A DNA stretch of 64,000 nt from the NCBI RefSeq assembly GCF_042944905.1, contig NZ_CP168496.1, positions 2,914,001 to 2,978,000 of the forward strand, in the 5' to 3' direction. This stretch comes from Psychrobacillus sp042944905 (GTDB lineage: Bacteria > Bacillota > Bacilli > Bacillales_A > Planococcaceae). Below are positions 7,683 through 15,462 of the stretch, in pieces. Position 1 is the first letter of the stretch; the number at the start of each line of letters is the position of its first letter. Under the pieces are notes generated by a model, which searched no databases, had not been told where the DNA came from, and saw only the letters and a list, made by a program, of their open reading frames with translations. The position numbers and the translations under genes are program-made.

Positions 7683-8180
7683 TTAATTGAGGGTAAGAAT
7701 AAACTCCTCCACATCTTCGCCACGTGCATTGGAAAACCCGCTGTCCTCACCAGTAATAGTGAATCCACATTTCTCTAGAACCTTGAGGGATCCAGCATTG
7801 TCTTTCGCGGCACGAGCATAAAGGGGACGAATTGTAACGTAATTTAGAAATTCCCGTAAAGCGCTGGTTGCGATTCCCTTGCCCCAATATTCCATCCCAA
7901 TCCAGTAGCTTACTTCGGGTTCGCCGAACTGTTCAAAGTTCGAGACGTGTCCAGTGACAATGCCATTGAATAATATAGTCTTAGTTGTGATGGTCTCGTC
8001 AGCGATAATTTTTGTCCAATGGTCAAAAAATGCGTCCTTATCAGTGGGGTCTTTAGCTGTAAAGGCAGCCATATAGTTCGCCGTTGAATCTAGTTGTTGT
8101 TCGAAAAAGATAGGAAGATCTTCCTCTATGATATCTCGTAGCTTCACTTCGCTTTTGCTAATGGATTCCATATAATTCAC
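7683..8180 (-). CDS. GNAT family N-acetyltransferase (RimJ/RimL-like)
   Basis: 165 residues starting at GTG (8180) or ATG (8171); the AAGGAG is 3 and 12 bases away respectively, so the start is open. VKLRDIIEEDLPIFFEQQ opens the GNAT fold, SYWIGMEYWGKGIATSAL carries the Q/RxxGxG/A acetyl-CoA loop variant, and NAGSLKVLEKCGFTITGE is the conserved C-terminal strand and helix. The substrate could be an amino group of a protein or small molecule and cannot be told from sequence. Single-gene array unit. Confidence 0.88.
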   Translation of the reverse strand: MNYMESISKSEVKLRDIIEEDLPIFFEQQLDSTANYMAAFTAKDPTDKDAFFDHWTKIIADETITTKTILFNGIVTGHVSNFEQFGEPEVSYWIGMEYWGKGIATSALREFLNYVTIRPLYARAAKDNAGSLKVLEKCGFTITGEDSGFSNARGEDVEEFILTLN

Positions 8181-8231
8181 AAGCTCCTTAACATATTTTT
8201 GAATATAAATTCTTCCAAGTTTAGAGAAATT

Positions 8232-8305
8232 CCTTCTTCAACTAACCTGCTGCGTTAGTAAAAAAGGCTTTACTCCTTATTGAAGTAAAGCACCCGTTAG
8301 TTTAA
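8232..8305 (-). repeat. Array repeat R9
   Basis: Full copy: site B with core CCTGCTGCG, T-run and hairpin, then site A CACCCGTTAGTTTAAG, followed by the variant tail GTGAAAAAACTCACAA, which is itself a short hairpin. Confidence 0.87.
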
Positions 8306-8315
8306 GTGAAAAAAC

Positions 8316-8975
8316 TCACAATTCGACTCTAGAGATTACCCCGCTATAGAAAGCTTTCCAGCTATCGTCGTCCTGCTTCTCGGCTCGATACATTTTTAGA
8401 GTACCTTTATACAAATGCCCTTCAACATCTTTTGTAAATTCGAAGAAATCGGGTTGTTTTTTTAATTCAAGTAAATCGGTATAAAATAATTCAGTTTTAT
8501 AAATAGGTAATCCAGATGGTGTCTGTAAATATTCTTCCGTAGTTAAGTAGGAAACACCTTGAGAATCTAAAACTGTTAGAGTTTGAACCTCCCTAGAGAT
8601 TACCCCGCTATAGAAAGCTTTCCAGCTATCGTCGTCCTGCTTCTCGGCTCGATACATTTTTAGAGTACCTTTATACAAATGCCCTTCAACATCTTTTGTA
8701 AATTCGAAGAATTCGGGTTGTTGTCGTAATTCATCTAAATCGGTATAAAATAATTCAGTTTTATAAATAGGTAATTCAGAAGGTGTCTGTAAATATTCTT
8801 CCGTAGTTAAGTAGGAAACACCTTGAGAATCTAAAACTGTTAGAGTTGGAACCTCCCTAGAATGGAAGACGTCAATTAATTCTTTCTCCTGTGTCACTGC
8901 ATAAGAGTTATTTGAAAATGGAAAAATACCACAAACCAATGTTGTTAATAGTAAAAATCTTAATTTCTTTTTCAT
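8316..8975 (-). CDS. Secreted protein with an internal 88-residue tandem duplication
   Basis: 219 residues with signal peptide KKKLRFLLLTTLVCGIFPF and a likely cleavage near SYA. Two copies of a segment starting QTLTVLDSQGVSYLT or PTLTVLDSQGVSYLT are separated by exactly 264 bp (88 codons). They differ at only a few residues, for example DELRQQPEFFEF against LELKKQPDFFEF. The nucleotide copies are nearly identical, so the duplication is recent. The segment has a conserved WKAFYSGVIS end. Family not recognised. It is a single array unit between R9 and R10. Confidence 0.75.
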   Translation of the reverse strand: MKKKLRFLLLTTLVCGIFPFSNNSYAVTQEKELIDVFHSREVPTLTVLDSQGVSYLTTEEYLQTPSELPIYKTELFYTDLDELRQQPEFFEFTKDVEGHLYKGTLKMYRAEKQDDDSWKAFYSGVISREVQTLTVLDSQGVSYLTTEEYLQTPSGLPIYKTELFYTDLLELKKQPDFFEFTKDVEGHLYKGTLKMYRAEKQDDDSWKAFYSGVISRVEL

Positions 8976-9130
8976 TCATATCCCCCTAATCAATAATTGT
9001 ATATATCAAATATTGTACTCTAATTTTATGAATTTTCAATTTAATTTAATTTAAGTTTGAAAGTATCTTGATTATCTTGATACATAGATTAAAAACTTTC
9101 CAAAGCGTCGTTTAGGAATTCTTTAAATGT

Positions 9131-9254
9131 TTGTTGCATTAACCTGCTGCGTTAGTTTAAGTGTAACATTTCACAATGGATTTCTGAGTTCTACTTGATG
9201 TTTTGGATAAAAAAATAGACCATCGAAATGATGGTCTTGTTTAACTAAAGTTAG
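9131..9254 (-). repeat. Array repeat R10, left part (site B, terminator, half of site A)
   Basis: TTAACCTGCTGCGTTAGTTTAAG (9139-9161) is site B. A terminator hairpin ACCATC...GATGGT follows at 9219-9235, then TTTAACTAAAGTTA, which is the right arm of site A. The other half of site A lies at 11902-11917, across the group II intron. Confidence 0.78.
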
Positions 9255-11901
9255 TAATAGGTAAGCATTTGAAGTTATCTCCAGCTTTTCCCCTACTCCG
9301 CACGGAACGTGATAGTTTCCCATCATTCCGCGTTCCATCTAGCGATGGTATTATTAATTATAAGTTTCAAGTTACTCTTATTGATTTGGGTTATTTGATT
9401 ATTTCTAGCTCACATTTTTCTCGATATTTATTGATTTTCTTTAACATCGATTCAGTGATGCCCAAAAATTTTATGAGTGTATTCGCCTTAATTTTGTCGG
9501 TCATATGGATTAATTCGTGTACTTCTTTTTGGAGAATACGTAAATTATTGAATTTGTCGCTTCCACCAAGAGGCGTAGGTATATAATGGTGACAGTACAC
9601 ATTTTCTGCTTGTAGGAACATGCCAGTTATTTCACATTTCCCTTTTTTCATACTGTACCTACTAATCCGATTATCCATATATTCGACACTTCGTGTCGGT
9701 ATGTTTGATTCCATTAACAATACTATTTCTTGTCTTATATTTTTACTCAACCGTGTAGATATTTGTACTCGACCTTCTTCGGTAAATGGGGTTATACTTT
9801 GAGTAAAAGCAATCACATTTTTTGTTTTGATGATACCGAGAGGGAAGAGATATACCCCGGCGATTTTATACGTTTTAGAGCCTAAGCTATAAAACTCTTT
9901 ATAGACAGGTGGAGGGTTGTTAGGGTGTTCATATTTACCGATAGGTTTAAGACGATTGTACATAGATGCACCTATTTCATAGGCAAGGCGTGAGAACGCT
10001 AAGTTGACGTGAGTAGCTCTATTAAAATAATTATGTAACCCTAAGACAAAACTATTAAAACGCAAGGCATTTTGTGCGGTTGGCGATGCTCGGAGTATTT
10101 TTATTCGTTTCTTTGCATCTGCCTTAATTTTCCGCATCTTTTCCGCTTTGACAAATGTATGTGCAACTCGCTTTTTTCTTTTACGATTGGCACGTATAGT
10201 GAAGCCAAGAAAAGCAGACTCATTCTTGCGTAAATTAATAATCTTCGATTTTTCTGGTGAAATATCAAGTTTTAAACGTTCTTTTAAATAAAGAGTAACT
10301 GCATGATACCATTTTTCAGCAGTTTTCCAGTCTCGACAGATGATTTTAAGGTCATCAGCATACCTAACTATGTAGCCTTCTTTTAAGTGTGTGCGCTTTT
10401 TTGCGAGAAGTTGACCTTCTCTGGTCTTAAAAGATTTATGGAGAGGGAATAGTTCCCACTGATTCGCTACCCATTGGTCCAATTCATTCAGTACAATATT
10501 AGACAATAATGGCGAAATCAAGCCTCCTTGCGGAGAACCTTTTGTTGGAATACCTTCTCCATCTATTTCAGCTTTTAACATTTTGGATATACAGGCAAGA
10601 ACCTGTCTATCTTGAATACCTAAATTCCATAGCTGCTTAATAAGTAAGGAATGATTGATATTATCAAAGAACCCTTTGATATCAACGTCTACAACGTAAT
10701 GAAGTTTCGACTGATTAACTAGAAATTGAATTCTTGCCATTGCATGATGAGTAGACCGTTGAGGTCTAAATCCGTAGCTATGATTATAAAAATGAGCCTC
10801 TGCAATAGGTTCTAAGACTTGCTTAAAACACTGTTGTATAATTCTATCTAGAATACATGGAATACCTAATGGTCGCATCTTGCCATTATCTTTTTCGATC
10901 AGTTTACGTCTAACTTTCTTGGGGCGATAATTATTAAGCTTACTTTGTATTTCTTCTATTAATTCGTTCTCTGATTGTTTCTCTATGTCTACAATAGTTT
11001 TACCATCTGTTCCAGGGGTCTTCGACCCTTTATTTGACTTAATTGTTCGATACGCTAATAAAATGTTATTCCTCGACGTGATGATGTCGTATAGAGAGTG
11101 GAATGATTCTTTATCTTTGGCTCGTTCATGTAAGTCTGTAAAGGTATCTGTCATCCCATAATAATCCCAATATCGGAGAGCTTGCACTGTGGCATCATTC
11201 CTCTTTGAAGTGATGTTCCCACGTTCTTACCCGACCGGTGCAATGCACAATTGAAAAATAATTATTACTTATCACTAGACTTGGGGCTGTTCCTCCACCT
11301 CCATTACAGAGGTTTCACTGGTCGTACCCCTACCCTCATAAGGACAAATACATTTCACCATAAGGCTTATAGCAACCGTTTCGGGTGACAGCCCTTGAAT
11401 CAACGTTCCTTACTTTCCAAGTACCTTACAACGTAGCTATACATTCTAAACGTAGGTGCTTCCTTTAAGCCTGTGAACTGGATACCGCCATTGTTCGGTA
11501 TAGTGTATTTCAGAGGGTGCATTTTTACTTTACACCGTTCACCCCATCGTTTGATGGTACACAAGTTTCCTCATGTTCTAACTTTAGACCCGTACCTTCG
11601 GAAAATTTGTCAGTTCCTTTTCATGGGAACTATTCTCACCATATCTAGTTTTTCAGCCATGCGGTCTATCCGTCGGCATACCTTTTCCATAAGAATGGCT
11701 TCAGCCTAGTTCAACCGAATCAACCTGTGCTTCACACCCCATGACCAGTCAATCAGGACGCATGCAGGAGTATTGATGGGATAGTTTCAGGAAACATGGC
11801 TCCGTCATTTCTATCCTCCGTTGTAAAGTTAAAATTTATTTTTATAAATCTCCTGTATTTTCACGCCAGAAGGCGCTTATAACAGAACTTGTCGCGCGCA
11901 C
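9255..11901 (-). mobile_element. Group II intron inside array repeat R10
   Basis: On the minus strand the element starts GTGCGCGCGACAAG (matching GUGYG) at 11901. Near 9260-9355 it carries a domain V-like hairpin (GGAACGCGG, GGAAAC loop, CACGTTCC) and a domain VI-like stem (AAGC...GCTT, then ACCTATTAC). The exact 3' end is uncertain by a few bases (9254-9257). The open frame encodes a reverse transcriptase with HNH nuclease. The 5' exon is AACTAACGG of array site A, so the intron interrupts the repeat, not a gene. Confidence 0.85.
9391..11187 (-). CDS. ltrA: Group II intron reverse transcriptase/maturase with HNH endonuclease
   Basis: 598 residues, with the start read as GTG 11187. Reverse-transcriptase motifs are in order: KMRPLGIP (103-110), YGFRPQRST (138-146), GSPQGGLISPLLSN (217-230) and the catalytic YADD (276-279). 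A basic maturase/X domain spans about 330-420. The C-terminal part has an HNH nuclease pattern: C..C in CEITG, CHHYIP, GGSDKFNNL and HELIH. The complete set suggests an active retroelement that splices its RNA and copies itself into DNA. Possession of HNH differs from the class C introns that classically target integron attC sites. Confidence 0.93.
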   Translation of the reverse strand: MQALRYWDYYGMTDTFTDLHERAKDKESFHSLYDIITSRNNILLAYRTIKSNKGSKTPGTDGKTIVDIEKQSENELIEEIQSKLNNYRPKKVRRKLIEKDNGKMRPLGIPCILDRIIQQCFKQVLEPIAEAHFYNHSYGFRPQRSTHHAMARIQFLVNQSKLHYVVDVDIKGFFDNINHSLLIKQLWNLGIQDRQVLACISKMLKAEIDGEGIPTKGSPQGGLISPLLSNIVLNELDQWVANQWELFPLHKSFKTREGQLLAKKRTHLKEGYIVRYADDLKIICRDWKTAEKWYHAVTLYLKERLKLDISPEKSKIINLRKNESAFLGFTIRANRKRKKRVAHTFVKAEKMRKIKADAKKRIKILRASPTAQNALRFNSFVLGLHNYFNRATHVNLAFSRLAYEIGASMYNRLKPIGKYEHPNNPPPVYKEFYSLGSKTYKIAGVYLFPLGIIKTKNVIAFTQSITPFTEEGRVQISTRLSKNIRQEIVLLMESNIPTRSVEYMDNRISRYSMKKGKCEITGMFLQAENVYCHHYIPTPLGGSDKFNNLRILQKEVHELIHMTDKIKANTLIKFLGITESMLKKINKYREKCELEIIK

Positions 11902-11917
11902 CCGTTAGTTGAATAAG
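11902..11917 (-). repeat. Other half of site A of R10
   Basis: CCGTTAGTTGAATAAG, the normal outer arm of site A, directly abuts the intron 5' end and the small pseudogene unit. Confidence 0.8.
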
Positions 11918-11928
11918 AAATAATGACT

Positions 11929-12075
11929 TCACCAAATGCTTGAAATCAAGCGAATTATCATTCTTGGGATAAACATTATGATGTTCCAGACCACTTCAAA
12001 TATTATAGAAGCACCAATCTCACCTAAAATTTCTTAAAAAAAACCATCCCGCTTTTCTTTTTTTCTCTTTGCCAT
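11929..12075 (-). pseudogene. Tiny basic/hydrophobic protein gene with in-frame stop, array unit
   Basis: A 49-codon frame with GGAG seven bases before ATG 12075. It encodes MAKRKKEKRDGFF, then TAA (codon 14, at 12034-12036) in place of a residue, then EILGEIGASIIFEVVW and onward to RLISSIW. Both halves are in the same frame and match the style of very small KKEK...GFW proteins common in Bacillales, where a Trp codon TGG would sit at the stop. It therefore looks like a nonsense-inactivated unit lying between the two halves of R10 and R11. Confidence 0.6.
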
Positions 12076-12105
12076 CCTACATCTCCGAATCCCTTAATTT
12101 ATACC

Positions 12106-12170
12106 TTATGTAACTAAACTGCGGCGTTAGTAAAAAAGGCTTTACTCCTTCTTGAAGTAAAGCACCCGTT
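12106..12170 (-). repeat. Array repeat R11, interrupted by the IS110 element
   Basis: Site B (AACTAAACTGCGGCGTTAG), hairpin GGCTTTACTCC...GAAGTAAAGC, then CACCCGTT where the IS110-family element begins. The remaining arm of site A (TTTAGTTAAATTAC) resumes at about 13786. Confidence 0.78.
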
Positions 12171-12179
12171 CGTATTATA

Positions 12180-12397
12180 AGGTCAGCCAGATATTTCTGG
12201 TTGACCTTTTTTTATATCGATATATGATTGCGGTAGCCGGGGTAGAACGTAAGCACTCGTGGGGCTAATGATCCCGTCAACTAAACAGTTCGCCCCCTAC
12301 TTGTAGAAACATGATTGAGGCTGGTTGGGACTCTGATCTCGTATAACAAGCGAAGCTATGATACTACATGGAGGAATAGGGGTTACCGGTTAATTGT
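12180..12397 (+). ncRNA. Candidate bridge RNA region of the IS110 element
   Basis: About 220 bp without a reading frame, between the left end and the transposase. It contains a hairpin at 12181-12212 (AAGGTCA...TGACCTT then T-run) and further GC-richer structured sequence around GGGGTAGAACG and CGCCCCCTAC. IS110-group elements are known to encode a target- and donor-binding bridge RNA here. The assignment is by position only. Confidence 0.4.
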
Positions 12398-12415
12398 ATG
12401 ACAAGGAGGAAAATA

Positions 12416-13654
12416 ATGATGAATCCAGTAATTGGTCTGGATGTGGCAAAAGGCGAAAGTCAGGTTCAAGCATTCTTAGATAAAAAACAAGCGTATAAAA
12501 AGAGCTTTAAAGTAGCACACACACTGGAAGGGCTGACAATTCTTTTAGAGTTTATTAGAGAAATAGAAGTGGCTTCTGGAGAAAGGCCCCCCATTGTTTT
12601 GGAATCCACTGGCCACTATCATACACCAGTTGTCCAATTTTTCGAAGACAGAGGTTATTTAATAATCATGGTTAATCCACTCGTTTCGTATCGAGCAAAA
12701 AGTTCCAGTTTACGTAAAGTAAAGACAGATATCATAGACGCTCGTCATCTCTGCGAGATGTTTTATAAAGAGGACTTAGAGCCTAATAAACAGCGAGGAA
12801 TCCAGCTCTTAAATTTACGTCATCTTACAAGACAACATGAAAATATTACAGGTATGTATGTACAAACTAAACTACAATTCCAATCCGTTTTAGATCAAGT
12901 ATTTCCTGAATACTGTGGGGTCTTTGGAGATCTTTATTCAGATGTCTCCTTACTGACCTTACAAGCATTTCCTACTTCTGAGGAAGTGATGGCAACACCT
13001 GAAGAAACAGTCGCCAAAAAAATAAAGGAATTCTGTAAAAGTCGTTCTCAAAAATGGGCAAACAGTCAGTCAGAAAAGTTAAAGGCTGCCGCAGATCGCA
13101 ACCCATTCCAGAAAACCTTATACAATAGTCTTATCTTAAGCATAAATATGTATATTAAGATGCTTCTAGAATATAAAAAACATCTATCAGATCTGGAAAA
13201 AGAGATAGATGCTTTAGCGAAAAGCATGGAAGAATATAAGATTCTCCAATCCATCCCCGGTATTGGTGAGAAAATCGCAGCAACGATTATTTCGGAGATT
13301 GGGGAGATCGATCGGTTTAATCATCCTAAAAAGTTAGTTGCCTTTGCAGGAATTGATCCAAGTGTTTTTGAATCTGGTACATTCAAAGGTACTTTGAATC
13401 GGATTACCAAAAGAGGTTCTAGTAGACTACGACATGCCTTATATATGGCCGTTAAAAGTGCCATTCGTGATAGTCGCAAGAAGAAAACGACAGATGAACT
13501 CATTCCTCGAAATAAGAGGTTAAGGGAGTTTTATGATAAGAAACGTGAAGAAGGAAAGCCCTTTAAAGTAGCTGTAATAGCATGTGCAAATAAGCTTTTA
13601 CATTGGATTTATGCACTTTTAAAAAACAATTCATTTTTCCAAGATCTTACCTAG
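12416..13654 (+). CDS. IS110-family DEDD transposase
   Basis: 412 residues from ATG 12416, with AAGGAGG six bases upstream. The RuvC-like N-terminal domain shows IGLDVAKG (first D), LESTGHYH (E) and VKTDIIDARHL (two D), the DEDD set. The C-terminal Transposase_20 domain has LQSIPGIGEKIAATII, AGIDPS and RGSSRLRHALY with the catalytic serine region. These recombinases insert at short specific targets guided by an element-encoded RNA. The gene appears intact. Confidence 0.93.
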   Translation: MMNPVIGLDVAKGESQVQAFLDKKQAYKKSFKVAHTLEGLTILLEFIREIEVASGERPPIVLESTGHYHTPVVQFFEDRGYLIIMVNPLVSYRAKSSSLRKVKTDIIDARHLCEMFYKEDLEPNKQRGIQLLNLRHLTRQHENITGMYVQTKLQFQSVLDQVFPEYCGVFGDLYSDVSLLTLQAFPTSEEVMATPEETVAKKIKEFCKSRSQKWANSQSEKLKAAADRNPFQKTLYNSLILSINMYIKMLLEYKKHLSDLEKEIDALAKSMEEYKILQSIPGIGEKIAATIISEIGEIDRFNHPKKLVAFAGIDPSVFESGTFKGTLNRITKRGSSRLRHALYMAVKSAIRDSRKKKTTDELIPRNKRLREFYDKKREEGKPFKVAVIACANKLLHWIYALLKNNSFFQDLT

Positions 13655-13814
13655 TTTTAAAATATAACTAAAAAACCCAAACCTTTCCAAACACAGGAAA
13701 TTGAAAGGTTATTTGGCATGCACAATTTTAGTATAGCATGAACTAATTTGTTTTTTATTAATAAATATTGACAAACTATTGGCTGGTTTAGTTAAATTAC
13801 ATTTCTTCAAAATA

Positions 13815-14348
13815 TTATTTACTATCTAATTCTTCGTAGTTAATTTCTTCAATAATTTCTTCATTACCACCTGTTTTAACCATCTTAACTTTCACGTCTT
13901 TAATTGGACTAATAGAAAACCAAAATCTTTTTTCATCTTCAACGTCAATTATTGTTGCTCGTTCATCACCAGCATATACTTCAGCTATTGAATTATCATT
14001 GATTGCACCAGAGTAAATATAAGGTTCATTATTCATAGAAGACCATTTAACAGGTGAATTCCATGTGGAGCCTTTTGTTTGTTTCCATTCCCATTGATTA
14101 TCTTCTTTCTCGAAGTATGCAATAAATATCTTTTCCTCTTGATTCTTATGCTCTTTGAATACCGCGATTGCATCGTCTTCATGTACGACATTAAACTGTT
14201 TATTAACAAGTGAATACGAATAATTTTCTTCACCTATATGCATTTCTTTCATTTTTTGTTGAAAAAAACCTTCAAATGTTTGTTCGTCTGAACACCCGAC
14301 TAAAAAAACTATGAAAAATAAAAATCCTATAAATATATTTCTTTTCAG
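13815..14348 (-). CDS. Putative lipoprotein with apparent CTG start, array unit
   Basis: The obvious ATG (14252) would miss the signal. The same frame continues upstream to CTG 14348, which has GGGGGAG six bases before it. It then reads LKRNIFIGFLFFIVFLVGCS, a good lipoprotein signal with lipobox LVGC. The full protein is 177 residues. No ATG, GTG or TTG occurs between the upstream in-frame stop and the CTG. The exported domain (FEKEDNQWEW, DEKRFWFSIS) is of unknown function and may be distantly related to the product of 5625-6173. Confidence 0.65.
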   Translation of the reverse strand: MKRNIFIGFLFFIVFLVGCSDEQTFEGFFQQKMKEMHIGEENYSYSLVNKQFNVVHEDDAIAVFKEHKNQEEKIFIAYFEKEDNQWEWKQTKGSTWNSPVKWSSMNNEPYIYSGAINDNSIAEVYAGDERATIIDVEDEKRFWFSISPIKDVKVKMVKTGGNEEIIEEINYEELDSK

Positions 14349-14392
14349 TTGTATCTCCCCCTAGTAGTTAATTTCTCCATCTTCTTCTGAAC

Positions 14393-14479
14393 TCCTTCTT
14401 CAACTAACCTGCAGCGTTAGTTCAATGAGAAAAAGCTACCCTTAAAGGCAGCCTTTTGTTCAACTAAAGCACCCGTTAG
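14393..14479 (-). repeat. Array repeat R13
   Basis: Full copy: site B (CTTCTTCAACTAACC / GTTAGTTCAATGAG), terminator GCTACCC...GGCAGCC, site A (TTGTTCAACTAAAG / CACCCGTTAG). The first 187-bp unit is inserted right after GTTAG. Confidence 0.88.
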
Positions 14480-14576
14480 CCATCCATGCAGCACAAAATA
14501 GTGCTGCACCACAGAGAATGAAAATGGTAAGAAGAGTCAATACTAGTAGTCCACTTAAAACAATAGTCTTATTAAT
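14460..14576 (-). CDS. Small hydrophobic peptide of the 187-bp unit (ATT start?)
   Basis: A 38-residue frame with GGAG seven bases before ATT 14576. It reads INKTIVLSGLLVLTLLTIF, then ILCGAALFCAAWMANGCFS. It is one transmembrane helix whose last codons lie inside array site A. ATT is a rare start, so this may be a decayed gene; no better start exists in frame. Another 19-codon frame (MKINFFKKRKMT) precedes it. Confidence 0.4.
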   Translation of the reverse strand: MNKTIVLSGLLVLTLLTIFILCGAALFCAAWMANGCFS

Positions 14577-14666
14577 GTACGCTCTCCTCTTTTTTTAACG
14601 ATTAAGCAGGGGTCTTCATTAGTATTGTCATTTTTCTTTTCTTGAAGAAATTAATTTTCATGGTAG
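14480..14666 (-). repeat. 187-bp unit, copy 1
   Basis: Starts CCATCCATG and ends TTTTCATGGTAG. It lies exactly between GTTAG and TTGAATAAG of site A, flanked by TAG. By eye it is identical to the copies at 15257 and 19444. Confidence 0.88.
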
Positions 14667-14717
14667 TTGAATAAGGGTACTTAAAGAAAAAGTATATGAA
14701 AAACTTCTAATTAATAT

Positions 14718-15143
14718 CTACCAAATAACTCTTGGATTTCTACACATCTTGGTGTAATCTTCGTTTTCGTCTAATTTCCTTACTTGCACATCATTTATTA
14801 CCCATTCAGTGGGAGATTTGTTTTCCACTTTTAAAGTAAACAAATGATACGGAGGCATTATTGCTCTTTCATAAGTTATGAATTGATAGGTTATCTCGTA
14901 TCTATATGCTTGGTCAGGTTTTGTCTTAACCTCTACAAATTTGCAAAAATCGGATAGGTAAAATTCTCCAAAATAATCTTTAATTGCTTTTGATTCCAAC
15001 GGTGATAAAAATGAATAAATAATATCTTCAAGTATCATTTCATTACGAGAGCCGCCTGTATCAGCATGTACAGGTGTAATGGTAGTAAAGATAATGAGAT
15101 AAATTATTATAATAGTTCTCCTCAAATTAATACCTGCTTTCAT
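14718..15143 (-). CDS. Secreted DUF3888-like protein, array unit
   Basis: 141 residues from ATG 15143, with TTG starts possible at 15173 or further in. It has a signal peptide (RRTIIIIYLIIFTTITPVHA) and a mature domain with KAIKDYFGEFY and MPPYHLFTLKVEN, in the pattern I recall for DUF3888 proteins of Bacillus. Function unknown. The ribosome site is poor for every candidate start. It lies between two copies of the 187-bp unit. Confidence 0.6.
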   Translation of the reverse strand: MKAGINLRRTIIIIYLIIFTTITPVHADTGGSRNEMILEDIIYSFLSPLESKAIKDYFGEFYLSDFCKFVEVKTKPDQAYRYEITYQFITYERAIMPPYHLFTLKVENKSPTEWVINDVQVRKLDENEDYTKMCRNPRVIW

Positions 15144-15230
15144 TCGTACTTTGCAGGTATTTTTCCCAAACAAATTACTTATATTCTTTCCGCTTGTTCA
15201 TTACCAAATAGATAAGTGACTGTAATTTTT

Positions 15231-15256
15231 CTTATTGAACTAACCTGCCCCGTTAG
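15231..15256 (-). repeat. Compact array repeat R14 (no terminator)
   Basis: CTTATTGAACTAACCTGC is joined directly to CCCGTTAG: the outer halves of sites B and A fused with the terminator missing. This is a likely recombination or deletion product between the two sites. Confidence 0.8.
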
Positions 15257-15353
15257 CCATCCATGCAGCACAAAATAGTGCTGCACCACAGAGAATGAAA
15301 ATGGTAAGAAGAGTCAATACTAGTAGTCCACTTAAAACAATAGTCTTATTAAT
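15240..15353 (-). CDS. Small hydrophobic peptide of 187-bp unit copy 2
   Basis: Same frame as in copy 1 but ending WMANGAG because the downstream repeat is the compact R14. 37 residues with ATT as putative start. Low confidence that it is translated. Confidence 0.35.
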   Translation of the reverse strand: MNKTIVLSGLLVLTLLTIFILCGAALFCAAWMANGAG

Positions 15354-15443
15354 GTACGCTCTCCTCTTTTTTTAACGATTAAGCAGGGGTCTTCATTAGT
15401 ATTGTCATTTTTCTTTTCTTGAAGAAATTAATTTTCATGGTAG
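15257..15443 (-). repeat. 187-bp unit, copy 2
   Basis: Same 187 bases as copy 1, again between GTTAG and TTGAAGA of a site A. Confidence 0.88.
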
Positions 15444-15462
15444 TTGAAGATTGTTTGAGTAC

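Larger units (their letters stand above)
12171..13785 (+). mobile_element. IS110-family insertion sequence within site A of R11
   Basis: The element has no inverted ends, as expected for IS110 elements. It has a long non-coding left part (12171-12415), a DEDD transposase and a short right part with the hairpin AACCTTTC...GAAAGGTT. Restoring CACCCGTT to TTTAGTTAAA rebuilds an array site A, which fixes the boundaries within a few bases. Confidence 0.78.

Noticed and set aside
9269..9802. Plus-strand frames within the group II intron
   Set aside because: They lie opposite the HNH/maturase end and domain V region and have no support.
11473..11709. Plus-strand 78-codon frame upstream of the intron reverse transcriptase
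   Set aside because: It falls in the structured domain I region of the group II intron and has no ribosome site.
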